A stretch of 64,000 nucleotides of DNA from Streptomyces liliiviolaceus (lineage in GTDB: Bacteria > Actinomycetota > Actinomycetes > Streptomycetales > Streptomycetaceae): the NCBI RefSeq assembly GCF_018070025.1, contig NZ_JAGPYQ010000001.1, positions 7,192,001 through 7,256,000 on the forward strand. Direction: 5' to 3'. Below are positions 8,017 to 18,125 of this stretch, piece by piece; the stretch's first letter is position 1, and each line of letters begins with the position of its first letter. A program made the translations under genes and the position numbers. The notes under the pieces are model-generated. The model did no database searches, had not been told where the DNA came from, and saw nothing but the letters and a program-made list of their open reading frames with translations.

Positions 8017-8925
8017 ATGTCCGCTCCCGCCCCGGCCGCGACGGCGCCCGTGACCACCGGCGGCGCGCACCCGGCCCACTCGGTCCTCACCGAGGCGTAC
8101 ACGCGGATGACCGAGGTGTTCCCGGCGCTGGGTGTGACGGAGCTCGCCCCGGGCGAACCGGCTCCGACGGGCGACGGGCGGGTCGGTGTCGCGAGGCTCG
8201 CGGAGGCGGGGCCCGAGTTCGAGTCCTTCCTCGCGTGGGACGACGAGCAGGTGCTGGCCGACCACGGCCGCCGGGCACGCCCGGACGTCGTCGCCAGCTT
8301 CGGTCTGCACCGGTACGCCTGGCCGGCCTGTCTGCTGATCACGGTTCCGTGGTTCGTACTGCGCCGCGTCCCCCGTTTCCCCGTACAGGACGTCACCTTC
8401 CAGCGCATGCCCGGCCGTATCGCGGTGCGCGTCGGCGCGTTCGCCTGTCTGCCGGACGACCCGGCGGCGGCACTGCCCGGCGCCCGTGTCGTCCCGGACG
8501 AAGAGGCCCTGCGCGCCGAGGTGCGGGCGTCCGTCGCCGAGCACCTGGAGCCGGTCCTGACCGGTTTCGGCCCGCGCATGCGGCGCCGGGGCCGCGCCCT
8601 GTGGGCCATGGCGACCGACGAGGTCGTCGAGAGCCTCCATTACGTCGCCGGTCTGCTCGGCGAGCAGGAGCGTGCGACGCGGGAGCTGGAGCAACTGTTC
8701 CCCCGCACCACCAAGCCGTACGTCGGCACGGCCGGCTTCCGCGAGGTGACCGGTTCGAACGGCGAGTGCCTGCCCACCCGGGACCGGGCCAGCTGCTGCT
8801 TCTACTACACCCTCGACGCCGAGGACACCTGCGCCAACTGCCCCCGGAACTCCGAGGCCGTACGCATCGCGAAGCTGACGGCGGAAGCGACCCAGGCTGC
8901 GGAAGCGGCCCCGGCGGCGGCCTGA
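8017..8925 (+). CDS. FhuF-like (2Fe-2S) ferric-iron reductase family protein
   Basis: Protein of 302 aa. The C-terminus has the FhuF cluster motif CC-x10-C-x2-C (SCCFYYTLDAEDTCANCPR, around residues 265-285) that binds a 2Fe-2S centre. These cytoplasmic proteins release iron from imported ferric siderophores by reduction. The central region (FGLHRYAWPACLLITVPWFV) is typical of actinobacterial members. The iron box just upstream supports an iron-starvation role. It stands alone, with no siderophore synthesis or transport gene beside it. Confidence 0.88.
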   Translation: MSAPAPAATAPVTTGGAHPAHSVLTEAYTRMTEVFPALGVTELAPGEPAPTGDGRVGVARLAEAGPEFESFLAWDDEQVLADHGRRARPDVVASFGLHRYAWPACLLITVPWFVLRRVPRFPVQDVTFQRMPGRIAVRVGAFACLPDDPAAALPGARVVPDEEALRAEVRASVAEHLEPVLTGFGPRMRRRGRALWAMATDEVVESLHYVAGLLGEQERATRELEQLFPRTTKPYVGTAGFREVTGSNGECLPTRDRASCCFYYTLDAEDTCANCPRNSEAVRIAKLTAEATQAAEAAPAAA

Positions 8926-9246
8926 GGCCCGCGCAAGATCACCTTCCGCGTCCAGTAAGATCAACTCGGCCTGACACCGGGTTCTTTGCCGTAAACACGG
9001 GCACCGAGGTCACGGCTGGTTCACAATATCCTCACTTGGCGCAGGAACTTTCCGTGGAACCACCCGTACGGGTAATCTAACTCGAACTCAACTCCCGCTC
9101 CTCAAGCGGCAGTTCGAGGAGAATGCCGCCCACGCGCATCCCCTTGCACTCTCTTGGCGGCCTCTTGCCCCGAAACCCCCTGAGGACCCGCGGGATTGGG
9201 CCACTATGACGGGCGTTACGCCCTATCCCAATGCAAGGGACCCCAG
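8926..9246. promoter_or_regulatory. Upstream region of the DUF2637 gene with leader stem-loop
   Basis: 321 gene-free bases, less GC-rich than average around 8975-9090. Just before the next start is a nested stem: ATTGGG (9195-9200) pairs with CCCAAT (9227-9232), enclosing GGGCG-tta-CGCCC (9211-9223). It ends a few bases before the ribosome site (AAGGGA, 9235-9240), so it could affect translation. No other clear feature was seen. Confidence 0.4.
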
Positions 9247-10278
9247 ATGAGACTGACCGACATATCGCTGAACTGGCTGCTACCCGGCGCCGTGCTGCTC
9301 CTGGGCCTGCTGGCGGCGGTTGCGGTGCTCGCGCGTGGCAAGCGCGCCGGGGAGAAGACCCAGACCGAAGACTCCTGGGAGCGCTCGGAAGAACGCCGCA
9401 GACGCAAGGAGGCCATCTACGGCACCGCCTCCTACGTCCTGCTGTTCTGCTGCGCCGCGGTCGCCGCCGCCCTCTCCTTCCACGGCCTGGTCGGCTTCGG
9501 CGAGCAGAATCTGAACCTGTCCGGCGGCTGGCAGTACCTGGTGCCGTTCGGCCTGGACGGCGCGGCCATGTTCTGCTCCGTGCTCGCGGTGCGCGAGGCC
9601 AGCCACGGTGACGCGGCGCTCGGCTCCCGCATACTCGTGTGGACGTTCGCGGCCGCCGCCGCCTGGTTCAACTGGGTGCACGCCCCCCGGGGCCTCGACC
9701 ACGCGGGTGCCCCGCACTTCTTCGCCGGCATGTCCCTGTCGGCCGCCGTCCTGTTCGACCGCGCGCTGAAGCAGACCCGTCGCGCCGCTCTGCGTGAGCA
9801 GGGCCTGGTGCCCCGGCCGCTGCCCCAGATCCGGATCGTACGGTGGCTGCGCGCCCCTCGTGAGACGTACGGCGCCTGGTCGCTGATGCTCCTTGAGAAC
9901 GTGCGCAGCCTGGACGAGGCGGTCGAGGAAGTACGCGAGGACAAGCGGGAGAAGGAGCAGAACCGCCTTCGCCGGCGCGACCAGGAGAAGCTGGACCGTG
10001 CCCGGATCAAGGCGATCACCCGCGGCCACCGCGGCGCGCTCGGCCGGGGCGGCCGTCAGGCGGAACTCCAGTCGGCCCAAACGGCCACCCAGGTCACCTC
10101 GGAGCCTGCCATATCAACGCCGGAACTACCTTCCCGCGCCCGACCCTCGTTGCAGCCGGTCCGGCGAAGCGGGGACTCGGGGACGGTCGATCTCACCGCG
10201 GAGGACGACACAATGGCCCTCCCTCGACTCGATTCCCTTGAGCGCAAGCTGAAGGACCTGGAGCAGCAGTTCGGCTGA
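9247..10278 (+). CDS. DUF2637 membrane protein
   Basis: Integral membrane protein of 343 aa with about five membrane segments (residues 9-30, 56-78, 93-115, 126-143, 152-170). A cytoplasmic, charged, coiled-coil-like tail follows (EEVREDKREKEQNRLRRRDQ) and it ends LERKLKDLEQQFG. DUF2637 proteins resemble the SpdB spread proteins of Streptomyces plasmids and occur widely on chromosomes. The ATG at 9247 (MRLTDISLNWLL) is chosen because AAGGGACC precedes it; an in-frame upstream ATG at 9196 lacks a site. It converges on an RsbW-like ATPase gene. Confidence 0.85.
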   Translation: MRLTDISLNWLLPGAVLLLGLLAAVAVLARGKRAGEKTQTEDSWERSEERRRRKEAIYGTASYVLLFCCAAVAAALSFHGLVGFGEQNLNLSGGWQYLVPFGLDGAAMFCSVLAVREASHGDAALGSRILVWTFAAAAAWFNWVHAPRGLDHAGAPHFFAGMSLSAAVLFDRALKQTRRAALREQGLVPRPLPQIRIVRWLRAPRETYGAWSLMLLENVRSLDEAVEEVREDKREKEQNRLRRRDQEKLDRARIKAITRGHRGALGRGGRQAELQSAQTATQVTSEPAISTPELPSRARPSLQPVRRSGDSGTVDLTAEDDTMALPRLDSLERKLKDLEQQFG

Positions 10279-10310
10279 GCACGACCCGGGGCTTCTCAAC
10301 GGCTCCGACT

Positions 10311-10351
10311 CTGGATGGGGGCGCGGCAGCTCATGCCGCGCCCCCATCCAG
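10311..10351. terminator. Perfect 18-bp bidirectional terminator hairpin
   Basis: CTGGATGGGGGCGCGGCA (10311-10328) pairs perfectly with 10334-10351; the loop is GCTCA (10329-10333). The stop codon of the leftward gene (TCA, 10331-10333) lies inside the loop, so the right arm is the end of its coding sequence. It can serve both convergent genes. Confidence 0.85.
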
Positions 10352-10852
10352 TTCGAACCACACCGCCTTCCCCACCCCGTGCATCCGTACGCCCCATGAG
10401 TCGGCGAGCGACTGCACCAGGATCAGGCCCCTGCCGTGCGTGCCCTCGTCCGGGTTCGGTATCCGCAGCCTCGGCCTGCGTGCCTCGAAGTCCCTTACCT
10501 CCACCCGCAGTCCGCGCGGGCCGATCGTCGCCGTGAACAGCGCCTCCTGATCGGTGTGGACGAGCGCGTTGGTCACGATCTCGCTGGTGAGCAGTTCCGC
10601 CGTCTCGGACCTGCCGGGCCTCCCCCAGTGGGCGAGCAGTTCCCGCAGCGCCCTGCGGACCTCGGGCACGGCCCGCAGGTCGCAGCGCCGGAGCCTGCGC
10701 CTGAGGTGCGACAGGCCTTCCTGAAGACCTTGCTGTTCGAACGCGATCTCCGCCGTGTTCGCCGTGTCCTCCACGGTCGTGGCCGAATTCACCGTCTCCG
10801 CCGAGAAGGCCCCGGATAAAACGGGACCGCCTCGTCGCGCATACCTCTCCAT
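10331..10852 (-). CDS. ATP-binding protein, RsbW-like anti-sigma/HATPase family
   Basis: HATPase domain protein of 173 aa. It shows the N box ELLTSEIVTNALVHT (around residue 85), the G1-like VEVRDFEARRPRL (around 115) and the glycine-rich lid HGRGLILVQSLADSWGV (around 140). The family includes anti-sigma factors of the RsbW/SpoIIAB type, abundant in Streptomyces; most have no known partner. A preceding N-terminal helix (GLSHLRRRLRRCDLRAVPE) is typical. No anti-anti-sigma or sigma gene is adjacent, so the target is unknown. Confidence 0.85.
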   Translation of the reverse strand: MERYARRGGPVLSGAFSAETVNSATTVEDTANTAEIAFEQQGLQEGLSHLRRRLRRCDLRAVPEVRRALRELLAHWGRPGRSETAELLTSEIVTNALVHTDQEALFTATIGPRGLRVEVRDFEARRPRLRIPNPDEGTHGRGLILVQSLADSWGVRMHGVGKAVWFELDGGAA

Positions 10853-11443
10853 GACCCCCGCCGCTCTCGGTACCCCTCCTGCTCGAACACGTTCACGGAA
10901 TGCATGCCCCGCCAGGAAACCAGGCAGTCATGTCGATTCTTCAATTACTCGCTGGACGTGGGTCGTTGACGAAAGTTCAACGCAGGCCGGCCGATGACGG
11001 ATCACACCCGCGAAGCCTCCGGAAAGGCCCCGCGGACGACGAGAGGTGGTGGACGCGGCGAGCATGTCGGGCCCCGGCGGGCGCGAGCCGCACGACCGAT
11101 CGCGTACGCCCCCTCCCGGACGACCGGCGAACGCACTGGTGACATGGGGGGACTCCGGCCGCACGGCGGACGGTCCACGGCGGGCGGGCCGCCGGACGTG
11201 GCGACGCCGCCCCGCCCGCGGCGGCCCGCGCCGGTCGCGGCCCGGGCGGGAGCGACGGGCCAAGTGCGGGAGGCGGCACCGTCCAGCCGCCGCACCGGGC
11301 AGCGATGTACCGGACGGGCGCACACCGCTTCGCGCCGATGTCCCCGGCCGGCGTTGACGGTCGTCGGCGCTCGGCCCATCTGCCGACAGCAACCTCCCGC
11401 ACCGGCCGTACGCGAGTCGGCCGTACGCGGCCGTCGCTTTCGC
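10853..11443. other. Gene-free stretch, 591 bases
   Basis: Several frames are open here, but none has a good ribosome site, a domain or the expected third-position bias. The left 120 bases (10870-10990) are AT-richer and probably hold the promoter of the ATP-binding gene. The rest (11000-11440) is very GC-rich without repeats that I can define. I call no gene here. Confidence 0.5.
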
Positions 11444-11986
11444 CTACTTGCCGCCGATTCCCTCGTCCCCGATGTGGATGATCTCGTGGTCACGGTTCAT
11501 GTCGACGACGAGCTCGGTCGTGGTCCTGTCCCCCCAGGTCATCGTCACGACCGCTTCGGAGTGGTCCGCCTTGCCATTGTCGGTGACCGTCCACTTCGCC
11601 GGCACGTTCTGGGCCCGCAGGACGCCGTCCGCGTGGTTCGCGTCCTCCCAGGCCTCGATCTCCTTGAGATAGTCGGCGTCCACGTAGTACTTCCGCAGCT
11701 CGGTGACCAGGTTCCCGCCCTCGCCCGGGCCGCTCTGCGCGTCGATGTACGCGCCGTAGAAGTCGGCGATCCGGCTCACCGAGCTCGACGGCTGCCCGCT
11801 GATCGAGCGGAACGCGGCGGTCCCCGCCGTCGGCCCGGCCGAGGTCGCCTCGGCCGACGCCGTGATCGCGAGCGGCAGGGCGGTCGCGGCGACGAGGCCG
11901 GCGATCAGCGCGGCACGGCGTCCCCGCCTGTGTGTGGTGGCCCCGGTGGCGCTGCCGCTGTTGCTGCCGGCGTTGTTGCTGTTCAT
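11444..11986 (-). CDS. Small secreted protein of unknown function
   Basis: Protein of 180 aa with a signal peptide: basic THRRGRRAALIAG, a hydrophobic core to about residue 40, then Ala-rich cleavage region ASAEATSAG. The mature part (ISGQPSSSVSRIADFYGAYI, VTELRKYYVDADYLKEIEAWE) is acidic and likely folds as a compact alpha+beta domain. The ATG at 11986 follows GGGGAA; an alternative ATG at 12031 would add 15 residues. The next gene on the same strand is also a small secreted protein, with 107 bases between them, and the two may be co-expressed. I do not recognise the family. Confidence 0.75.
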   Translation of the reverse strand: MNSNNAGSNSGSATGATTHRRGRRAALIAGLVAATALPLAITASAEATSAGPTAGTAAFRSISGQPSSSVSRIADFYGAYIDAQSGPGEGGNLVTELRKYYVDADYLKEIEAWEDANHADGVLRAQNVPAKWTVTDNGKADHSEAVVTMTWGDRTTTELVVDMNRDHEIIHIGDEGIGGK

Positions 11987-12093
11987 CGGTCTGTGTTCCC
12001 CGTTTTCGTGGTCACGGTGCTCATCGGTCATGTTCGATTGGGGCCGCCCTCTCGACCCCCGTCGCGTGAGGGCGGCCCCGGCTCGGGTGGCGG

Positions 12094-12738
12094 TCAGTAG
12101 AGCTTGTCGACCGCGGTGGTCGTCGTCTTCCTGAAGGCCTTCACGGGCGCGTCGGAGAAGTCGCCCATCTGCCCCCACTTGACGACGGTGACGGCCCGGC
12201 CGTCCCGGCCGACCGAGTAGAGGTTGATGTCGGTGGCGCCCCAGGAGGTGTTCGTGTGCATCCCGTAGACGTGGGCGCCCTCTTCGACCGGCAGCGTGCC
12301 GTAGTCCTTCAGGGTGGCCTCGACCTCGGGATCGGCCTGCTCCGCCTTGGCCGCGCAGGCCTTGATCTCCTTGTTCAGCCGCTTGGCGAGGGCAGCCGCC
12401 TTCGTGTTGCTGCCGACGACGATGGTCAGCTGCTGGGCGTTGGTCTCCAGGTCGGTACGGAAGTCCCGGTACGAGGAGTCGTAGCCCGGCAGCGCGTCCT
12501 CAAGGCAGAACAGCAGCTCGTCGGGAACACCGGGCGTGACCTTGCCCGCCGTCCAGGCGGACGAGGGGTGCGGCGGCAGCTGGGCGGCCGACAGGAACTT
12601 GGGCGTACCGCTCGACGTCACCTGGACGGGTGCCGAGGTGTTCACGACGGCACCGGCCGGGCCGGCGAGTGCCGTACCGACGGCGAGGGCCGCGGCGGCG
12701 AGTGCGGTGATCGCCACGCCTCGGGTGCGCTTGCTCAT
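12094..12738 (-). CDS. Secreted protein of unknown function
   Basis: Protein of 214 aa beginning MSKRTRGVAITAL with a clear signal peptide ending near GPAGAVV (around residue 30). The mature domain (TIVVGSNTKAAALAKRLNKE, KACAAKAEQADPEVEATL, WGATDINLYSVGRDGRAVTV) contains two cysteines and resembles the sensor-like extracellular domains often attached to actinobacterial kinases, but the match is only an impression. The ATG at 12738 is preceded by GGGGGACA. It is transcribed towards the secreted protein at 11444-11986. Confidence 0.75.
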   Translation of the reverse strand: MSKRTRGVAITALAAAALAVGTALAGPAGAVVNTSAPVQVTSSGTPKFLSAAQLPPHPSSAWTAGKVTPGVPDELLFCLEDALPGYDSSYRDFRTDLETNAQQLTIVVGSNTKAAALAKRLNKEIKACAAKAEQADPEVEATLKDYGTLPVEEGAHVYGMHTNTSWGATDINLYSVGRDGRAVTVVKWGQMGDFSDAPVKAFRKTTTTAVDKLY

Positions 12739-13057
12739 TGGATGTCCCCCTGGGTCTGAATGCCTGCACGATCCGTGTGCAGGGCCGATCCGTGTGCATG
12801 GCGAATCGCCTGCACAAGTGATGGGTGGTGTCGCGAAGGCCCGTCGTGGGCTGCCGTCGGCTGGTCGGTCCGGCGGCGGTCGGTGCGACACCAGAAGCAT
12901 CAGCCGTCACTCGGGGCGTGCGCAACAGGCGACGCCGTTTCCGCCACGGTGGAACCATCCCATCCCTTCTGACGTGCAGGTATATGGAGTGCCTGGGATG
13001 CTCGTCCCGGGCCGGGACAGGCCCCTCGGCCGGGGCGACGACCAGTACGGGGGAACG
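12739..13057. promoter_or_regulatory. Divergent region with direct repeats
   Basis: Between the leftward secreted-protein gene and the rightward HTH membrane protein. GATCCGTGTGCA occurs twice (12770-12781 and 12787-12798), 17 bases apart, embedded in several TGCAC/GTGCA half sites (12762-12814). This looks like a cooperative operator. The remainder shows no ORF I would support. Confidence 0.4.
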
Positions 13058-14416
<1,359 letters not shown>

Positions 14417-14418
14417 CG

Positions 14419-14459
14419 GCCCCGGCCGGGACCGGTCACAGGCCCCTTACGGCCGGGGC
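14419..14459. terminator. Convergent terminator
   Basis: GCCCCGGCCG (14419-14428) pairs perfectly with CGGCCGGGGC (14450-14459), a 10-bp stem with a 21-base loop. It sits between the converging HTH and poxB genes, and the right arm lies within the last poxB codons. Confidence 0.6.
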
Positions 14460-16189
14460 ACGTTACGGAGGTTCGAGCGGGCCATCTGCGCCATGCGGCC
14501 CACTCCCCCGTCAAGGACGATCTTGGACGCCGACAGGGCGAAGCCGGTGACCATCTCCTTGCTGATCTTCGGCGGGATGGACAGGGCGTTCGGGTCGGTG
14601 ACGACGTCGATGAGGGCGGGGCCCTTGTGCCTGAAGGCGTCCTTCAGGGCGCCCGCCAGTTCCTTGGGCTTCTCGACGCGTACGCCGTAGGCACCGCAGG
14701 CCCGGGCGACGGCGGCGAAGTCGGGGTTCTTGTTGCTCGTCCCGTACGCCGGAAGACCGCCGACCATCATCTCCAGCTCGACCATGCCCAGCGAGGAGTT
14801 GTTGAAGAGGACGACCTTCACCGGCAGGTCGTACTGGACGAGGGTGAGGAAGTCGCCCATCAGCATGGAGAATCCGCCGTCGCCCGACATCGAGACGACC
14901 TGGCGGCCACGGTCGGTGAACTGGGCGCCGATGGCCTGCGGCAGGGCGTTCGCCATGGAGCCGTGCGAGAAGGAACCGATGATGCGGCGGCGGCCGTTGG
15001 GGGTGACGTAGCGGGCCGCCCACACGTTGCACATACCGGTGTCGACGGTGAACACGGCGTCGTCGTCGGCGAGTTCGTCGAGGACCGAGGCCACGTACTC
15101 CGGGTGGATCGGGACGTGCTTGTCGACCTTGCGCGTGTAGGCCTTGACCACTCCGTCGAGCGCCGCCGAGTGTTTCTTGAGCATCTTGTCGAGGAAGCGG
15201 CGGTTGGTCTTGGGGCTCACCCTCGGGGTGAGACAGCGCAGGGTCTCCTTCACATCGCCCCACACCGCGAGATCCAGCTTCGAACGACGACCGAGCCGTT
15301 CGGGCCGTACGTCGACCTGGGCGATCTTGACGTCGTCGGGCAGGAAGGCGTTGTACGGGAAGTCGGTGCCCAGCAGGATCAGCAGGTCGCACTCGTGGGT
15401 GGCCTCGTAGGCGGCGCCGTACCCTAGGAGCCCGCTCATGCCGACGTCGTACGGGTTGTCGTACTGGATCCACTCCTTGCCGCGCAGGGCGTGCCCGACC
15501 GGGGACTTGATCTTCTCGGCGAACTCCATGACCTCGGCGTGCGCGCCCGCCGTGCCGCTGCCGCAGAAGAGCGTGACCCTGTCGGCCTCGTCGATCATCG
15601 CGGCGAGCTTGTCGATCTCGGTGTCGCCCGGGCGCACGGTGGGCCGGGAGGTGACGAGGGCGGTCTCGGCGGCCTTGTCCGGTGCGGGCTGGTCGGCGAT
15701 GTCGCCCGGCAGTGTCACCACGCTCACACCGCCCTGGCCGACCGCGTGCTGGATGGCGGTCTGCAGCAGACGGGGCATCTGCTGCGGATTGGAGATCATC
15801 TCGCTGTAGTGACTGCACTCGCGGAACAGCTGGTCGGGGTGGGTCTCCTGGAAGAAGCCGAGGCCGATCTCGCTGGAGGGGATGTGCGAGGCAAGGGCGA
15901 GCACGGGGGCCATGGAGCGGTGGGCGTCGTACAGGCCGTTGATGAGGTGCAGGTTTCCCGGGCCGCAGGAGCCCGCGCAGGCGGCGAGACCGCCGGTGAT
16001 CTGGGCCTCGGCGCCCGCCGCGAACGCCGCCGTCTCCTCGTGCCGGACGTGGATCCAGTCGATGGCGGAGTTGCGCCGGATCGCGTCGACGACCGGGTTG
16101 AGGCTGTCGCCGACGACTCCGTACAGGCGTTTGACGCCGGCCCGGACCAGGATGTCGATGAACTGCTCGGCGACGTTCTGCTTGGCCAT
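14447..16189 (-). CDS. poxB: TPP-dependent pyruvate oxidase/dehydrogenase (PoxB type)
   Basis: Thiamine-diphosphate enzyme of 580 aa, expected to decarboxylate pyruvate to acetate with electrons passed to quinone or oxygen through FAD. The N-terminal PYR domain shows GVKRLYGVVGDSLNPVVDAI and the catalytic Glu in WIHVRHEETAAFAA (around residue 50). The central FAD/Rossmann region shows the usual LILLGTDFPYNAFLP. The C-terminal PP domain shows the TPP motif SGDGGFSMLMGDF through NNSSLG. Length is close to E. coli PoxB (572 aa). Acetolactate synthase is less likely because the segment order and RHEETAAFAAG context fit PoxB better. It stands as a single gene. Confidence 0.9.
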   Translation of the reverse strand: MAKQNVAEQFIDILVRAGVKRLYGVVGDSLNPVVDAIRRNSAIDWIHVRHEETAAFAAGAEAQITGGLAACAGSCGPGNLHLINGLYDAHRSMAPVLALASHIPSSEIGLGFFQETHPDQLFRECSHYSEMISNPQQMPRLLQTAIQHAVGQGGVSVVTLPGDIADQPAPDKAAETALVTSRPTVRPGDTEIDKLAAMIDEADRVTLFCGSGTAGAHAEVMEFAEKIKSPVGHALRGKEWIQYDNPYDVGMSGLLGYGAAYEATHECDLLILLGTDFPYNAFLPDDVKIAQVDVRPERLGRRSKLDLAVWGDVKETLRCLTPRVSPKTNRRFLDKMLKKHSAALDGVVKAYTRKVDKHVPIHPEYVASVLDELADDDAVFTVDTGMCNVWAARYVTPNGRRRIIGSFSHGSMANALPQAIGAQFTDRGRQVVSMSGDGGFSMLMGDFLTLVQYDLPVKVVLFNNSSLGMVELEMMVGGLPAYGTSNKNPDFAAVARACGAYGVRVEKPKELAGALKDAFRHKGPALIDVVTDPNALSIPPKISKEMVTGFALSASKIVLDGGVGRMAQMARSNLRNVPRP

Positions 16190-16292
16190 GAGTCACACGC
16201 CCTTTGCTGTCGATCGCTGACGACCGCCGACGACCGTCGTCGTTCGCTGTCACGGGATCCCCTCAGGTCCCATCTGTTCACAGCGGGCGCGG

Positions 16293-18125
16293 TTACGCCT
16301 CCCAAACGGCGGCGGCCGTCCGATCGTCCGCGTACCCCTTGACCCGGACCGTGCTGTCCGCGAGGAACGCGGCGACGCCGGGCGGCTCGCTGCCCGCCCA
16401 GCGGGAGGTGAGGTGTTCGACCAGGCCCGGCTCGCCGCGCAGGGGTTCGGCGAGGCCGCCGCTGCACAGCAGGAGCGTGTCGCCCGGGCGGGCGACGGAG
16501 GCACGGAAGCGGAAGGGGTCGCGGGGCGGCGGTTCCGGCGCCGGTTCGTACGGGCTCGGGGGTGTCGTGATGCCCAGGTCCATGGTGAGACGGTCGCCGT
16601 CGGGCGTCTCGTGGGGCGCGTTGCGGGGCGCGTCGTGCGGTGTCTCGTGGGGCGCCCCGTGGGGCAGCGATCCGAAGCCGACGACGGCCTCGCCCGTGGC
16701 GTCCGCGACGCGCGGTTCGATGTCCTGCCACTCGCCGTCCCGCAGGCGGAACAGGCCGCCCGCCCCGACGCCGAAGAAGACGCGTGTACGGCACTCGGGG
16801 TCGGCGGGCAGGAGCAGGCAGCGCAGGCTCGCGGTGTACTCCTCGGGCTCGACGCCCCGCTCGACCGCGGTGGCCCGCAGTCTGCCGAGGCTGCGGTCGG
16901 TGAGGCGGTGCAGGCCCGACTTCAGGTCGCCGCGCCTCGCTGCCCTGATGTCCTCGGCCAGCCGGGCGTGGCTGCGGCCCACGGCCCTGCCGATCCACTC
17001 GCAGGCCTCGGCGGCGGCGCGGTGGGCGTCCGGGGTGGCGCGGGCGCCGGTCGCCATGGCGACCAGGACGAGTGCGTCGTCGCCGGTGCCGAAGCGGGCG
17101 GTGAGCAGGGAGTCCCTGCGCGGCTCGCCCCGGAACCGGGCGGAGTCCCCGCGCACGGACACGGCACGCAGGGTGTACGTGCCGTACGACGCGCCGTCCA
17201 GGACGGTGTCGGCCACGAGGTCGTCGAGGTCGTCCGGGTCGGCGGGCGGGAGCGCGGTGGGTTCGGCGTCGTAGGTGGGCGGGCCGGAGCCGACGTGGTC
17301 GAGGGGGGTGGGGGTTTCGGGCACGCGGAGGCTGGGCCGGTCGCGTTGGTCGCCCTGGTCGCCCAGGTCGCTCTGGTCGGACGGCTTGTCGGTGGGGATG
17401 TCGAGGAGGGTGTCGGGGCGGGTGGGTGGGGTGCCGACGGTGGGTGGGGGGCTGATGGCCGGTGGGCCGCCGGGGGGTTGGGGCCATGGGGCGGGACCCT
17501 TGCCGGGGTCCGCCGCGTGCGCCTCCGCGGCGGGCGGGGGGACTTCCGTGGACATGGCCTGGCCCTGGTCCTGGCCCTGTTGGAAGGTGGTCGGGCCCGG
17601 CGGGGCTGCCGGAGGGGCCTCCCAGGGGGCGCGCTGGCGGCGCAGTCCGCTGCGCCACAGGGGGTCGGACTGGGGGTCTCCGGCCTCGGCGGGGGTGCGT
17701 GGGTCCGCGGCGGGGCGGCTTTCCGCCGTGGGGGTGTTGGGGGGCCACCAGGGTGGGGGCGTACCGCCCGGTTGTGTGTCGGGTGCGGGTCGTGGGGGCT
17801 GGTCGCGCAGTTCCCCGCGCCCCTTAGGGGGCTCGGGTGCGTGGCCGCTGTTCGGGCCCGCGGGGCCTTCAGTGGGCGTACCGGCAGGTTGTGTGTCGGG
17901 TGCCGGTCGTGGGGGTTGGCCGCGCCGTTCCCCGCGCCCCTCACAGGGCGGTGGGACTGCGGGGTCCTGGGTGGGCTGTGTGCCCAGTGTGTCTGTCGCC
18001 GAGGCGAAGCGGTCGTCCAGGGAGTCCGGGGCGGGTGCCGGGCCGGTGTCCCCCGTCGAGTCGTCGTACAGCTGTCCCCACCAGTCGTCCTGCTGACCGG
18101 TCGGCCTCTCCCCCTGCTGGCTCAT
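16293..18125 (-). CDS. PP2C-like protein with repeat-derived linker, probably inactive
   Basis: Protein of 610 aa. The N-terminal half is Pro-rich and disordered. The C-terminal half has a PP2C-like fold (ADTVLDGASYGTYTLRAVSV, LLTARFGTGDDALVLVAMATG, CLLLPADPECRTRVFFGVGAG, DTLLLCSGGLAEPL). The metal-binding Asp residues of active PP2C (as in DGMGG and CSDGL) are replaced: VAMATGA and CSGGL. It is therefore probably a pseudophosphatase. The linker contains two in-frame copies of the dispersed GC-rich repeat (17779-17942), read as GRGERRGQPPRPAPDTQP and GRGELRDQPPRPAPDTQP. The ATG at 18125 (MSQQGERPTG) is chosen; an upstream in-frame ATG exists but is non-homologous in character. Confidence 0.8.
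   Translation of the reverse strand: MSQQGERPTGQQDDWWGQLYDDSTGDTGPAPAPDSLDDRFASATDTLGTQPTQDPAVPPPCEGRGERRGQPPRPAPDTQPAGTPTEGPAGPNSGHAPEPPKGRGELRDQPPRPAPDTQPGGTPPPWWPPNTPTAESRPAADPRTPAEAGDPQSDPLWRSGLRRQRAPWEAPPAAPPGPTTFQQGQDQGQAMSTEVPPPAAEAHAADPGKGPAPWPQPPGGPPAISPPPTVGTPPTRPDTLLDIPTDKPSDQSDLGDQGDQRDRPSLRVPETPTPLDHVGSGPPTYDAEPTALPPADPDDLDDLVADTVLDGASYGTYTLRAVSVRGDSARFRGEPRRDSLLTARFGTGDDALVLVAMATGARATPDAHRAAAEACEWIGRAVGRSHARLAEDIRAARRGDLKSGLHRLTDRSLGRLRATAVERGVEPEEYTASLRCLLLPADPECRTRVFFGVGAGGLFRLRDGEWQDIEPRVADATGEAVVGFGSLPHGAPHETPHDAPRNAPHETPDGDRLTMDLGITTPPSPYEPAPEPPPRDPFRFRASVARPGDTLLLCSGGLAEPLRGEPGLVEHLTSRWAGSEPPGVAAFLADSTVRVKGYADDRTAAAVWEA
17771..17942 (+). repeat. Dispersed GC-rich repeat, tandem copies B and C inside a gene
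   Basis: Two units with the shared beginning GTTGTGTGTCGGGTGC start at 17771 and 17888, 117 bases (39 codons) apart. Both end with the family core (…GTTCCCCGCGCCCCT). They lie within the PP2C-like gene and keep its reading frame. Confidence 0.8.

Noticed and set aside
10928..11402. Two minus-strand frames in the 591-base gap
   Set aside because: Arg/Pro/Ser-rich, no start signal, no recognisable fold.
10994..12100. Open frame on the plus strand through a gap and a secreted-protein gene
   Set aside because: No ribosome site or domain; it crosses a well-supported minus-strand gene with a signal peptide.
16190..16292. GACGAC-rich stretch upstream of poxB as an operator
   Set aside because: Symmetry is imperfect and expected by chance in this base composition.
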